Source of the DNA: Edaphochlamys debaryana
Taxonomy: Eukaryota; Chlorophyta; Chlorophyceae; Chlamydomonadales
Assembly (NCBI GenBank): GCA_016858145.1
Contig: JAEHOE010000122.1
Coordinates: forward strand, 186,001 to 250,000
Length of the DNA stretch: 64,000 nucleotides
Direction: 5' to 3'
Position numbers and translations under genes: made by a program. Position 1 is the first letter of the stretch. Every line of letters begins with the position of its first letter. The notes under the pieces are model-generated. The model ran no database searches. It worked only from the letters and a program-made list of their open reading frames with translations, and was not told where the DNA came from. This document shows positions 42,118-55,010 of the stretch, piece by piece.

Positions 42118-45100
42118 ATGGTAACTTGTCGTCGCCTGGCTCCATCCGCGGCGCTAGCGCTGCCTCTGTGTCTCATCTTGCTATACACGCTACAAAGTGG
42201 GTGAGGAAACGTAAGGATAACTTTATGTGGCCATGACACTTCGCCGGATGGCGCAGATGGACCCGTCGCGCGCTTGGCCTCTCGCCTTGTTAGCCCGCTC
42301 ATGGGCCAAGGCACCGTCAGCTAGAGGGAGGCCAGGATGAGGCTCCGTGCCGCTCCGTGCTTCCTCCCTTGCTCGTAACCCGTGGGCCCCCGGGACCCGC
42401 TAGGCCCGCGCCGACCCTCGTCGCGCGCGAGGGTCCTGCAGGGTCGTGGAGGGCCCGGCTGTAGCTCAGTCCATGGTGGGCTTCACCCAACTCACCGCAG
42501 TCTCCCCTTCACCTGCCCGTTGTTTTGCTGCTCGAAGGGACGTGTGCTGCGCCCTCGCCTCCTCGGCCCAAGCCTCCGAGCCCAGCTCCAACGCCCAAGC
42601 CACCGCCCCAACCCCCCCTACCGCCCAAGCCTCCCTCACCTCGGCCCCCCTCACCGCCGAAGCCCCCTGTACCGCCCAAGCCGTCACCTGGGCCCCCTAT
42701 ACCGCCCAAACCCCCTTCACCGCCGAAACCACCCGCACCGCCCAAGCCTCCCTCACCGCCCAAACCCAAGCCCCCATCCCCTCGCCCACCCGGCCCTCGC
42801 CCACCCCCGCGGTGGGTACACGCCCACCTGTGCAAGAGGCTAATGCGCATAGGGGCTTCCCACCTAACCAATGGCCCACGCCGGCTTGCAGGCCGCCCGC
42901 TCCGCCGAGGCCTCCCTCGCCGCCCTTGCACCCGCCTTTTCCCCTAGCGGTAGGTCCCGAACTGGATCCTGGGAGGTCGGACGGAGGCAGGGGCGCTCAC
43001 ATCAAGATCAATTTATGCCGCTTGACTTATTGCGCTGCCCTACCATATGGATGCCTGCAGGGGCGGCTGAGTATGTCCATAGCCCACGGGACTGGCGAGG
43101 AGCTGTGGTTCATCTTGAGGCTCAATGACTCGGTCAGCTTCCGGTTACCTCAACAGCCGCGGAGCCGCGTCAACGTGACGTTTCCGTTGGGGTCTTTTCT
43201 TAGCATGGTGAGCGACGAAGGGCAGGTGGGGCGGAATGCACAGAAGGCCCTGGGCCCGGGATGCACAGGAGGGCTGCGGGGCTGTCATCAGCGCTCATCA
43301 CCCTGCCATACCTCATCACCTACCTCACCCGCTGAGGATGCCCCGGCTACTCCAAGGCCGGGGCAGGGGCGAGAGAGTACGTGCCAATCTGGCCCCTGCA
43401 CATGTGCGCGGCCTCGCTCCGAACCCTGCTGCTCCCTGCCCGTCGCATTCATGATCCTCTGCCTAAGCAACACATGCATACCGTACATGTGTTTTACCAT
43501 ACATGTGTCGCACCTACCAGACATGACGTGCGTCCGCCCGCCCTTGTGGTTGTTGCTGCCCTTCGCTCCTCCCTGCAGACGTGCACACTCCTGTCTCCGT
43601 TCTACTGCGGAAACGTCACGAACCTAGTCCTCCTGTAAGTGTACGAACATCATAGTACCGTACGGCATAGTCCACAGGGAGGTCGTACGCGGGGCTGGAG
43701 CTGGGAGCTGGGGACTCATCGGTAATGCCCCGCGCCGATACTCACCCGTGGGTTGACACCCATCGCCCGCTGCGTACCCGTTCGTACGTCCAGGTCGTCC
43801 CCTGCGAGACCGTGGGCCCTGGCTCCAAACAACACCGTTTCCTTGCTGGTCATGGTCTTGAAACTGTCAGCTTCTGAGGAGTGCTGGGCCTCCGGCATCA
43901 GCGCGCGTCTATCGGAGCTGGGGAGCGTGTCTGAGACGCTGTGGGCGCCTCATGGGGGCGTCGCAGCACAGCTCAACGCCTGCAGTTATGGGCGGCTTCG
44001 CATCCTGCCCAACAGCTCCCAGGCGAGTAGACGTACACTACGTTTGGCTTTATTAGGCGCCCCTCCGTACATACATCAAATCTTGTTGAATGATCAACCT
44101 TGCCGCCTTCGCTCTTTGTTTACCCCTAAACCCGCGGCCGCCTGCAGATAATCGAGGTCACGCTGCCCTGTTCTCTGGACATCACCAACTGCCAGACGGA
44201 CATAATCGGCAACCTTGCCAAGCAGCAGTACGAAGCCATGCCCGCGGGCGGCAAACAAAGTGGGTGCATGCGTTCATGGGCATGCTCCGGGCCTACTGTA
44301 CGGTGGCCTGCCGTGTCCGGGTAGTCCGGGGGCCATCCGGGGCCTGTCCGGGGCTTGTCCGGGCCTGCCTGTTGCACGCGCACGCCTGGCTTGGCGAACC
44401 CCTGTCATCTTGACTACCGGTAACTCTCCACCGTGCCTCTACCTGTCCCTTCAATCCAGGGTTCCGGCAGTTCACGCACCGCGTGCACATCATGCCGGAC
44501 GATGTGCTGTGCCCCTGGAGCGGGCTGGGAGACATGGCAGGCCCGATGTCATGGCTGATGCCCTCCTCGCTGGTGCGTTCGTAGCTAGCTTTCTGCGCAT
44601 CTGCTTTGCATGGCAGGAGCATGCTTTACATTACCGGTAGAGAGGTGATACCCTGGCGCGAACGACACATCACATCCTGCTGTGCCTGCTGTGCGTGCAG
44701 GGCGTCGACAAGCCAGGGACGTGGATGCAGGAGCTCCTGCACAGTGAGTGTACGGCATGTACGGGATCTATCTACCTTCCCAGCCACGTAGTCTCAGGAC
44801 ACGCTACCCGGGAGGCCGCTGCTCCCACACCTAGGGGCGGCCCTGCAGGGGCTACAGCTCCCCAGTACAGCCGGTCCCCTGTCCCCACAGCTGCGGGGAT
44901 GCACGCGCCCCAGCCCGAGGCAGGAGGGTTGCCGAAGCGAAGCACCCTGGCCAGGGGCGGGGAATAGGCGTTCTGCCCAGGAGGGGAGAGGCGCCCTAAC
45001 CGGGTAGCGCGCGGCGCCCCAGCAGGAAGGGGGCCTGGGACTCCCGCCTCGGCGGAGCGAGGCGCCCCAAGCCGGATGATAGCTGCGGTGCCATGGGGGC

Positions 45101-48100
45101 CAGGCTTCGGGCCGGGTAGCCCTGAGCAGCCCTCCCATCCAGCCGCCTAGGTGGCCCATCCAGCCGCAGCAGGGGCTTCCCAGCAGGGAAGGCTCTACGG
45201 GGAGGCGCAAGCTCATCAATCCATCTCTTCCCGCCGCCTGTGCCTCGCAGACTTTGGGATGCACCATGGCGGGCGGGACAGCGTCGACAACGAGTACGGT
45301 GACTTTAGTACTTGTATGGGGTCAGCTTACAGCTCCTGCCCCACAGCTCCCGAGCTGCTGAGGCTGGGGTGGGCGGTACCCCTCGTGACCCTCAACAGCT
45401 CAAACTTCCCAGCGGCAACCACCCGCACGAACCTGCTACTTCCCGCAACAATGATGGGACAGGATGGAGCAATGATACGCATTCAGCCAAACTGGCTGCT
45501 GGGTCCACAATACGACAAGTGAGCTGTGCACATGATCCAGCAGTTGGTTTATCAGTACGGCTATGCGTGCTGGGCTGGCGCACACACATCTCGTCTATCA
45601 AGTCCAGCCACATTTACGCCCACCCCCCTTTCAGGAACCTGTATGTCTCCCTTCGTGTGCGGGCCGGGGGTGACGCCACTCTCGATGCAGAGTACGTCTA
45701 CAAGCTCAGCGTTCACGAGGCTCTGGCATCCGTGGACAACGCAGCGCCCAGCCCCGAGTTCAACCCCCACTTCCTGCTCATGCACCTGATCGATCAGGGG
45801 CAGACGCTCTTGCTGCCCCAGTACGGCCTGCTGATCCAAGCAAGAGGTGGGTGGGGCTTCAAGCAAGGCTGACAACGACACGCCCACAACTGCTAGCTGT
45901 CCTACGGTACCTGCTTATCAACCCTACCGACTCTTATCGCTTGCCCATCCACCTTTCTTTCAAACTCCGGACCCCAGAGCTCGTTGACAACGGGATGCGG
46001 ATGGTGGTGGACATTTGCCGCTACCGGTTCGACCCCTCCGTCGAGTGCCGGCTGCTGCCGCCGATACCCACAGTGTGAGCAACATGACTGTTTTGATAGT
46101 TAGAAGCGAGCTGTTTCACAGCCCCTGGGAACAAGGGTTACGCCTAATACGCTCCCAGTACCGGTGATAAGGGCAAGGCGCTCTGTCACAACCCCCGCCG
46201 TACGCGCCCCTCCTCCTTGACCTTCTCCCGCTCATCTGCTCCTCAGGTGTCCCATCGTCGAGGGGTACCGGGCACGGCGCGACACGGAATCTCTGGAGCT
46301 GGGCACAAACAACCTGGGGTTTCAGGGGCAAAGCCCTTCCATTGTGGGCCGCTATTGCGATAACGAGCCAAGGGGATGCGCTGGGTTCAGCTGGGACGGA
46401 AGGCTCCAAGTGGGCTTCTGGAAAGCCTCGGTTTCACCCATCAAGACTTTGGTTGGGGTGTGCCTGTACACCAGGGCAACACCCAGCCCACGTGAGCGAA
46501 TGCATGATGATGGCTGGGGGATGTATGCCCACGAATAGCTCACTCCAGCTTGTTTACGGACCCCATCCCTAATGATCAAAGTAACCAAGCCCCGCGCCCT
46601 CCAACTGCCCCCATACTTCGTCCCTGCCACCCTCCGTTCAGCACCGGCACCCGCACCGCCGCCCCTCCCACCGCGGCCCTCACCTCCTCTGCCCCGGCCC
46701 CCGGGTCCCCGGCCCCCGTCGCCCAAGCCCCCAAGCCCTGCTCCGTCCTCGCGGCCTCCCAGCCCCAAGCCCCCTTCAACCCCACCAAGGCCCCCGAGCC
46801 CTGCGCCGCCCCCTCGGCCTCCCGGCCCCAAGCCCCCTTCGCCCCCACCACAGCCCCCGAGCCCCACCCCACCCCCGCGGCCTCCCAGCCCCAAGCCCCC
46901 GTCGCCCCCACCACAGCCCACGAGCCCCACCCCACCGCCTCGGCCTCCCGGCCCAAAGCCCCATTCACCCCCGCGCAAGCCCCCAAGCCCCACCCCACCC
47001 CCGCGGCCTCCCGGCCCCAAGCCCCCTTCGCCCCCACCACAGCCCACGAGCCCTGCCCCACCCCCGCGGCCTCCCGGCCCCAAACCCCCTTCGCCCCCAC
47101 CAAGGCCCCCGAGCCCTGCCCCGCCCCCTCGGCCTCCCGGCCCCAAGCCCCCTTCGCCCCCACCAAGGCCCCCGAGCCCTGCCCCGCCCCCTCGGCCTCC
47201 CAGCCCCAAGCCCCCGTCGCCCCGACCGAGGCCCCCAAGACCTCCGCCACCGTCACCGCTGCCGCCCTCCCCCCGCCCGCCAACTCAGCCATCGCCGAGC
47301 CCGTCTCCGTCGGACGCAACGTGAGGGGTGTAATGCGTGCGCTAGTCACAAGCAATGCCAATGCTTGTGGATGGGTGCCTATCTAGTCCCCTGGCATTAT
47401 AAAGCTTGCATTATGAAGCGGCATCCGTCCGCGACCTTTCAATGTCGGTTGCTCGTTGACTTGTGTTCTCCCATTACTCCCACTGCACGCAGTGTCTGTG
47501 CCGCGGTGGCTGGGTACAACGCGTTTCCGGATGAGGAGTACGTGAGTTGACAAGGAAGGAGGGTACAGGGGCGAGCGTAGCGGGAATAAATTACCATCAG
47601 CAGCGGGGACGACGGGGACTGATAAGGCAGGTCACTGCACGGTTTCAGCACGGGAGGCTCTCCCGACGGGAAGACGGGTATATGATTCGGGGGTTAGGTA
47701 AGAAGCAGGTAGAATGGCGTTGCTTGCTCGCATGCGTCCCAGCCAGAAGCATGCGTCGCTCACCCCGCTCATGCTCCGCCCCGCAGAATGGCGGCGACAT
47801 CGGGCACGTTGCTTCAATTGCGGTAGCTGCGGCGGTCTGCAACTATGACTCCCAATGCAAGGGGTGGGTCTCAACCTTGGTCCACGTAGTTCCCGCACTC
47901 CATCCATCCTGCCCTTGGCACCCCACTACTCCTTCCTCCGCACACACCACCGACCCACACTGCTGGCGAAGAAAGGGCCGAGCCCCGCCCCTGCCCGGTC
48001 AGTAGCGGCATCCCTCGCACTCCCCCTCCTCGTCACAGCACCTAGACAGCGAGCCCCACGCAAGCCGCTGCCGAAGCGGTGGCGGTGGCTCTTGGCCTAG

Positions 48101-51100
48101 GCGGGAGGCCACGGGGAAGCGGGGGGCCATGTCGGGGCAGGGTCGGGTGCAAGTCGGGCACGGCGCAGCTCGGCCAAGGCAGAGGCAAGCGAAGCAGCGA
48201 AGCGCAATTCCCTCACCTTCCACTCCTTCTTGGAGATACCGGCAAAGATCTGCGTTGCGAGCTCCAGTGCGCGCTCGGCCTGCTGCGGCGGGAGTCCCTC
48301 CGAGGCCGTGAAAACGCTCGCGCTCGCGCTCGCGCGCCCGGACGTGCTGGGTCCGCTGCCAGCCCCGCCTGGCTGCTGTGCCTCGAGGCGGTGCTCCGTG
48401 AGGATCTGGCCGAAGGCACTCGCGGCCGACGCGAGCTGCGCGTCGCAGACGGTGGCCCTGGCGCTTGCTGCGACCTGCCGGTTGTCATCTAAGTTGTGCA
48501 GCGCCTCAGCCGGCTTGTAGAATGAAGTCGGGTGCGCGGCGCGCGCGCTTGGGCTGCGGCTGCGAGGCGCCAGGCTTGGGCGCGCCGCTGGCGGTGCGCC
48601 GGCGCTGCTGCTTGCCCATGCTGAGCGGTGCTGCGTGAAGAGTAGAAACGTAGTACTTGACAGAGAGAGAAACCACTGCGCTGCTCAGCAGTCGGGGCTT
48701 CCCTCGAGAGCGGGACTCGGGGACTTGGGCTTGCATGCCGGGCGGGTGGGTCGCTGGTCCACTAGTCCCCTCCCGACCCACACTGCTGCCGAAGAAGGCT
48801 AGTCCTATCCCGATCTTGCGCGCGCGATATTGCGCTCGCTTTCGCACCCTACCTCCCCACCGCTCCCCTGCCTTCGCCAATCGATCCCAGTTTCAACAGC
48901 AACGGCTACTACAAGAGGACCATATCGCCACGGGCAACAGAGCTGGGGGTTTGCTTGTGAGTACCGGTAGTGGTAGTGGTCGGGTAGTGGTCGGAGCGCA
49001 CGTCCTGCAATGGATGGCATAGTCTAACTGGTTAGTGCCGGCACCTGTGGTTAGTGAGGGCGGGAGTGATTGAGGAGAAGGCAACACCCGGCAGGCAGCA
49101 GCAGCCACCTTGCAACCAGTGATTTAAGATGCGGTGTGGGTGTGGGTGTGTGCAGAGCTAGCGTTCTGGCGGCCCCTCTATCTGCTTCGTGCGTCAAGCA
49201 AGGAGCGCGAGGACGGGGTCTGACCGAGGGTGCAACACCGACCACGTGCAACTATGACTAACACTGCTGCTGCACCGCCACCTCGATCCCTGGCGCCGCC
49301 ATGCTGTACGCCGTACGGCAGTTACGTCAAGATTATAACGGGTGGGCCAATCTACTGCAGGAGGGTTTCTCCAGACCCTTTCACCCAGGCTCACATGATT
49401 CGACGGAAGCGGCTTAGGACAGTTGTACGCCCGTACAGTCGTACTGAATGCGGTACCGGTGCAGAAAAGCTTCTTCACTTCCCCGCTGCGCGCAGAATGC
49501 GTTCGAGCCGACGGCTGGTGCGCGCATGAGGGCAGCTCTGTGTGGCAAATGGGTAAGCCTGACAAGCCGGCTAGCCGCCGTGAGCGGTGTGCTTTTGGCG
49601 CTTCCTTGACTGTGAATCTAGGCTGTCGTACAACGCGGAAAGACCGCCATCAACGGCTGCTGAACGTTGTCTACGCACGTGACCTACCGGTCCTAAGCCC
49701 CACTCCTAAGCTATGCTCGCGCCCGGCCCCGTGATTTGCCCCGCCCTCGCTATGTAGACTGCGACGGCGACGAGTATCTGGTGAGAGGCGGGGCCGCCCT
49801 GGGGCTGGATGGGCACAGACGGTGACAAAAGTGCTGCAGTGAACTCCGGACATACAATCCGGGCCATTCCGGATGGATTGGGCTGGATTGGGAATGAAGA
49901 GCACCCAAACGGACCGAGGCAGAAGCGCTGGGTGGAATGAACTCTGGGCAATGCAAGGACCTGCTGGCTCGGGCTCACCCAGCAGCCAATCTAGTCCGCC
50001 GCCGCTCCCCTTCCTTCATCCCCCTTCCCAGCCCGCCAGCACCCCTTGCTTGCCTCACGAGACTGCCACACCCGCCACCTGTCGTACGCTTATGTTATCT
50101 GCCTCCACCCGTTGCACACGCTCACATTCGGCCTCGGCCTTGCTCGGCCGCCCGGCCCCGCCTCCCCTCCCGCCCCAGGACTGGATCTGCACGGACACGC
50201 AGGGCCACCGGGGCACGCTCCGTTCAGTTGACTTGTGCCGGGGCACGTGGCCCGACGCCGACCCCAGCCTTTGCCCCGCGGGAGAGCTGGCGCGATGGCC
50301 GGGTAGGCGGCGGGGAGGATGCATGGAGCCACGGGCCGGCGGGTGGAGACTCAGGGGGGGGTTTATGGGACACCCCTCCACCTGCCTGGGGCCAGTCCGG
50401 TCACCCGCCGCGTGGGCTGCTGTCATGGGACGGACCGGACGGTGGGGCGCGTGGCTGCGTGTGCATGCTATGAATAGGCTGGTGGATGAAGACAGGCGGG
50501 GGATGGAATCGACTCACCGGGTAGGCAGGGTGGGAAGCTAGCTTAGGGTAGGGCAAAGGCAGGGCTCGCCTAGCTACCAGTCGTCCTAGCTAGGGCTCTG
50601 CTAGGGGGTCCCCTTCTGACCAACGCCCGCTCTCAATTGCCTACCCCGACCTCTCACAGGCGGCGACGTGGGCTGTGTGGAGGGCTACGACGTGCGCGGC
50701 CGCCTCCTCGCAACCTGGATACAGGCAGTGTCCCGCGCCGTGTGCCGGGAGCTGTGCCGTCTGGACACGCGCTGCGTCTTTTTCGTCTATAGCGAATCCC
50801 AGGGTGGGTCCCAGGGTGGTCGGAAGGAAAGCAAGGGCGGGAAGCAAAGAGCGGGAGGGGCGGGAAGCCGAGGGCGGGGCATTTGTACGCACGCACGCAG
50901 CTCCAATCACCTCCGCGCTCCACCCTCCTTGGCCCTTCAACGAACATTCCCGCCGGTCGCCGGCACCCTGCCTACGCTTCCCCACAGACACGTGTTGGCT
51001 GAGGGACTCGTACATGCAAGGCGACGCAGGCACCAGCAGTGACCCAATCATGACGGCAAACAGTGATCTGTCTGCGTGCCTGGGGTCGACGAACTACGGT

Positions 51101-52026
51101 GAGCTGTCGCGGTGAAATTATAAAACAAGACGGTGTGAAATGGACAGCTGGATGGGGGCGAGGGGTTTTGCGGTTTTGCTGGTTTTTTTTGCGGTCACTT
51201 AACCGCTCTACTCAAGCGGACTGACGTCCTCAAGGCAGGGAAGGGCTCATCACGTGCCCCTCATCAGCCGGCACAGCACCTTGTTGCACAGTACGAGCCT
51301 TTATTATTATTGCCTTGATTGTATTGACCGCACAAGCACAGCAGGGGACCCTGCATGCCCTACATGCCCCGGGGCAACCCCGATAACGTGGATGGACATG
51401 CGAAGACGCTGCGCGCAAGCAAGCTGGGTTTCAAGGATGGGTCAACCCCTGCCATAGACTGCCTCGCTCCACGCTCTCTACCCATCGGTTGCCCCCTGAG
51501 TGCGTGACTACGGCCCCTCGTACCCCTTGTGCCCAATCAGGTCAATTCTACTGCGTAACCGGATACGACGTAAACGGGGACCACGTGCGGAGTGTGTTCT
51601 ACGCGGCTGATATTGAGGAGTGCCGCGTTGCGTGCGTTGGCAGCGCAGAGTGCAGGTGAGCCGGCAGGGGGCCGCACAGGGGAACGTGAAAGGGGGGCGG
51701 CATGCAGATGAGGTCCATCCTTTGGCCCACGGCCCGTATGGGAGTTCACGGCTGATGCCCTTGTCCGTGTAACAACAACAACAACAACAATATCCCAGTG
51801 ATGTCTGCCACCCAGTCATCCTCTGCGCGCAAGCTGACCCAAGGGTCCCGCCAGTCCGCCCCGGATGGTTGAACCTGCCCCCCGCCCTGCTCAACGCCCC
51901 ACACTCAGGTTCTTCCTGTTCCTAACCGACAAGCGGTGTGTGCTCAAGAAGAATCAATTCAACGGGGTGTCAGGCTCCACCGGGCCACTCAGGCTAATCT
52001 CTTATGCCTGTTTCCGAGTATACTAG
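42118..52026 (+). CDS. Gametolysin/VMP-type matrix metalloprotease (peptidase M11), copy 1
   Basis: Secreted extracellular-matrix protease of 1171 residues. 25 exons: 42118-42196, 42538-42811, 42892-42949, 43061-43207, 43579-43634, 43794-44022, 44148-44259, 44460-44572, 44701-44743, 45251-45518, 45635-45846, 45978-46074, 46247-46491, 46642-47320, 47493-47541, 47787-47863, 48891-48956, 49322-49341, 49496-49552, 49758-49780, 50179-50302, 50660-50803, 50988-51098, 51541-51655, 51909-52026; one open frame. Signal peptide ([13 protein letters not shown]), then a Pro/Lys/Ser-rich module (about 90 residues). The catalytic domain has QELLHNFGMHH (QExxHxxGxxH; Gln replaces the first His, as in Volvox VMP) and Met-turn CMGSAY. 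A second proline-rich module of about 220 residues and about four Cys-rich PAN/apple-like modules follow ([30 protein letters not shown]). Intron 6 has a GC donor. Intron 16 holds a foreign insertion. Confidence 0.9.
46642..47320 (+). repeat. Proline-rich (PPSPxPP) repeat exon of metalloprotease copy 1
   Basis: A single 679-nt exon encoding about 226 residues of [18 protein letters not shown] repeats with a period of about 75 nt at DNA level. Such Ser-Pro-rich rods are extensin/pherophorin-like hydroxyproline-rich modules of volvocine extracellular matrix. Its antisense strand is an open Gly-rich frame, a composition shadow. Confidence 0.85.
47980..48775 (-). other. Insertion in metalloprotease intron 16, possible transposon-derived coding fragment
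   Basis: Intron 16 is 1027 nt here versus 271 nt in copy 2. The extra sequence is bounded by similar 25-nt direct repeats (CGACCCACACTGCTG at about 47951 and 48773). On the minus strand 48619-48217 reads like protein: a basic start [12 protein letters not shown], then after one frame change [14 protein letters not shown], and an end [14 protein letters not shown] at a GTGAGG donor. No family recognised. It is probably a captured exon or a fragment of a DNA transposon. Confidence 0.4.
51771..51791 (+). repeat. (CAA)n microsatellite
   Basis: Seven CAA/AAC units in intron 24 of metalloprotease copy 1. Absent from the matching intron of copy 2. Confidence 0.75.
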
Positions 52027-52570
52027 CCGGGTTAGACGGGTTGACGGAGGGCGAACATGTGTTCGTTGTTGCGGTGGTGGTGCGGGGTGTGGGTAGCTAG
52101 TTTGAGACGGAGTGTGATCAGATACGCATGAAGGGTTTCACGATTTGCTCGCTACGTCCTTCGTCCGAGCCGTGGCGTCTGCCGTCAGTCCATCCTGAAG
52201 ATGCAAGCAGGACATTTCGTACTCTATCACATCTATAGGGGAAGAGCATGCGGGTGTTAGTTGTGTGTGGGGAGCGAAGCTAGGAGGGCTGGCGTCTATC
52301 AATGAAAGGGGAACTAGATAGGGGGACTATATCACGCTTGGCTGGTGACCTGCTGAGACGAGCGCGTAATCAAGCAATGGCGGGCCACGTGCGTAATCAT
52401 GACTGCTGGGCTGGCGGGGTGCTGCGTGTCGGTGCCGGGTGTATCAATTTGTATCAGCAGCATCTTGCGCGTGCTACACATGCATACCGATACCGCGGGG
52501 GCGGTCCCAGCTCTGGCCGTCTCAACAATCATCATCAAAGTTGTTCTACTCAGCAGGATAGGAGGAGCTA
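52027..52570. other. Metalloprotease copy 1 3' flank
   Basis: The first 270 nt are highly similar to the 3' flank of copy 2 (63744-64000), including the CATCACATCTATAGGGGAAG-like stretch. They are probably the shared 3' UTR. After about 52300 the sequence is unique and no gene was recognised. Confidence 0.5.
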
Positions 52571-52879
52571 CAAGGGGGCGGCCCGCCAGGACCCCGAGCG
52601 CCACCCCACGTGGAGCAATCACAGGTGCGTGGCGTGCGGGTGCTGTGCTGTGCTGTGATGTGATGTGCCTGATATGACACCTACCTTGACGCCCTGGCTC
52701 CTGTGCCGTGGGGATGGGGGATTACCAACCCGACGGGCCTTCTTGGGGGATGGAAATGCCTTTCAACCAAGTTGGTTGCGGCCAGACAGAGCTCGAACTC
52801 CTGCCGCGCGCCCACCACCACCACGGTCGGGCACACGCAACCACGCCTTCGCCCCACGCCCCTGCTCCCCCACGTAAAA

Positions 52880-53635
52880 ATAATAAAAATAATGGGACGC
52901 CCCCAGCGGGGGGCGTGTATTAAGGGGGCGGGTGTGTATGAGGGGCTAGCCCCTCCACATCCACCACCACCTGCCGAGGCAGGGGGTGGTGGATGTGGGC
53001 TAGCCCACACCCCCTCGGTCCGGGTGTTTCTCCCTCCTCCTTCGTATGGTCGAGATGTAGTCCATGTAATCCACTGCGACTTGGTGGAGCTGTGCACAGA
53101 CGTGTCCTGCACGCAGGGCCCCGAGGTTTTGTAGGAGGCTGCGTGCCTCCCGGCACAGCGTGCCAGCGAAGCCCAAAGTCACGACGGTTGACCGGTCATA
53201 CACAACCTGCCAGCCTGCGGCGGTCAAAAGCTGCGCCAGGTGTCGGTGCTGCTCGGTTTTCTCGGTGAGTTTGGCTGCGTGGTTCAGGTCGGAGGTGCAG
53301 CCCACTTCAATGATGTAGACCTTGTGGCTCCCCCACGTACCGGTGCCCCCACAGGTTCGGCTCCGTGGGGCATGGGCCCCGTGGGGGCTTGAAGGCAACA
53401 GCAGGCGAGCTCGGGCGATGGCGCTGTCGGCGCCCCCGGGCGGCACTACCCCTCCGTCCGGAGACCTCACGTGCCTTGTGAGGCATGACACCTGGCGGTC
53501 AGTACCCCGGAATATAATGCTCTGGGGCTGCCTCGACCCGGGCAGCCGCTCGTTGCTCCCGGCTCGCCGCCCCTGCCCTACTTGTGTGCCTTCATGGCTC
53601 CTTTGGGAATCGGGCCAACCTTGTCTTTCACCCAA
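52880..53635 (-). mobile_element. Non-LTR retrotransposon 3' fragment (endonuclease-like C-terminus)
   Basis: The minus-strand frame from about 53640 to 53000 contains KVYIIEVGCTSDLNHAAKL, KTEQHRHLAQLLTAAGW, VVTLGFAGTLCREA and LHQVAVDYMDY. This pattern resembles the conserved C-terminal segment after the reverse transcriptase in algal and protist non-LTR elements (restriction-endonuclease-like region; family assignment tentative). It is 5'-truncated. After the stop lies a strong hairpin, then a second small hairpin and an AT-rich island. Confidence 0.55.
52946..53004. repeat. Inverted repeat (hairpin) at 3' end of the non-LTR fragment
   Basis: Arms CTAGCCCCTCCACATCC at about 52946 and GGATGTGGGCTAG at 52992-53004, with the CCACCACC/GGTGGTGG continuation, form a stem of about 24 bp. 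A second short hairpin GCCCCCAGCGGGGGGC lies at 52902-52918. They are placed where an RNA 3' recognition structure would be expected. Confidence 0.6.
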
Positions 53636-54621
53636 CCCCGCAGCAGGCGCCACGCTGCGTGCTGCCAAGCGGCTGCAGATGTCGTCGCAGCTCACCGACT
53701 CGGCCCGGGCCACCCTGGAGCCATCCATTGCAGCGCCCCTCATCCTGCCCGTGTTTTGGGTCGAGGAGGCGTCGCAGGTGGGGTACTGCTGGGGGCGGGC
53801 TTGGGGTGGGGGTGGCGGGGCTTGGGCTTGGGGCTGGGGCGATGCTGGGAAGTGGGAGAAGAGGTGTGGTGAGTCCGGCGTGCTGGCGCGGACGGCTGGG
53901 AGCGAGGGGTACGGGCAGGGCGCGGGCCACTAGGCCCAGCGCGGGGGGAGATGGCTTGGTGTGGGCAGGCAGGGCAGCAGGGGCCAGGCTGGCTGCCCCC
54001 CCACCCCGACTCAGACACAAGCCTGCCTCGCTCGCCTCGCACCTGCACCCGCCCATAGGTTTCGAAGCCGCAGGCTGCAGCGTTCCGCGCCAAGGTGTAC
54101 GGCGTGCTGGTCTGGATCTCGTTCGTACGCAAGTGGGCCCTGCCGTTGGCGGTTGTGTCGGCGGCGGTTGGCGTCGGTGGCGGCGGCGGGTGCCATGGAC
54201 GCTCGGCTCTCGGCCGGCGGGGCGACTCCGGGGCCCGACGGGTTGGTCCGGCTGCGCCCAACCCGGGCGGCCCTGAGCGTGCCGAGGGAAGCGGGGAACA
54301 CAGGGACGTTGCCGGGGACGTGAGGGGTGGATGCGGTGACGCGGTGTAGCAGACGCGCTCCCCGCCTCAAGGATACGGAGGCGATGACGCACGAGAGTGG
54401 GGTTCCTGTCAAGTCCGGACCTGCCTTTTACGACGCATCTACTACACGCGGGCAGACTCGGGGCAAGCGGGCGGGGCCGGCGACGTGGGGGGTGAGGAGG
54501 AGGAGCGGCCACGGCCGATCGCGGAGGCCGATGGGGCCGAGGCTCAGGGGTCTGGCGGAGGTCTGACCGCGCCCCACTTGGGCGGAGGCGGAGGCGGAGA
54601 GGGGGCGGAGAAGGGGAGCTA

Positions 54622-55010
54622 GAGAGCCCGAGGGCACCGTACTCCGTAATCGCAGTTTGGGAGGCGGCACAGGGCAACAGTTGTCTCAACGATCTGTCTA
54701 TCATTGTAGTAGTCACTGCAGTGTTGATCGACTAGAAGCTCGGCGGGCAACCCGTACTGGGGCGAAATGCGTCGAGCGGGTTCGGGGTTTCAGGCACGTT
54801 CACAAGTGAAACAAGTCAGTCATTGCAGTCTATTTGCCCGGGTACGCAACGAAGTGCTAGAGAACCGCAGGGGAAACGTTGCTGGGCCCAGGCGCCTGAC
54901 ACCTGACACGCGGAGTTCTTCTCTGCTTCTGGCACAACAAATGTAATGTTATCTTATCATAACTGTCTAGCTACCCAGTGGGGGTGCACGTACGCATTCA
55001 AACAGACGAC
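54622..55010. other. Intergenic spacer before metalloprotease copy 2
   Basis: No coding sequence recognised. It corresponds in position to 41650-42117, the CD36-to-metalloprotease spacer of the first unit, and presumably carries the promoter of copy 2. Confidence 0.45.

Larger units (their letters stand above)
52571..54621 (+). pseudogene. Partial duplicate of the CD36-like gene (exons 13-15), decayed
   Basis: Remnants of exon 13 (about 52571-52624, internally deleted), an intact-looking exon 14 (53647-53777, 131 nt, same splice sites, LPVFWVEEASQ) and exon 15 (54059-54621). In exon 15 the frame is lost after the beginning of the C-terminal membrane segment because of small indels around 54175-54190. 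Homology continues to the old stop (GGGAGCTAG). There is no 5' part. A non-LTR retrotransposon fragment occupies the intron between exons 13 and 14. This marks the left edge of the tandem duplication unit that also contains metalloprotease copy 2. Confidence 0.85.

Noticed and set aside
46576..47361. Long antisense Gly-rich open frames opposite the proline-rich exons (also about 59155-60207)
   Set aside because: They are the complement of Pro-codon repeats (CCN/NGG); composition shadows, no start context or domains.
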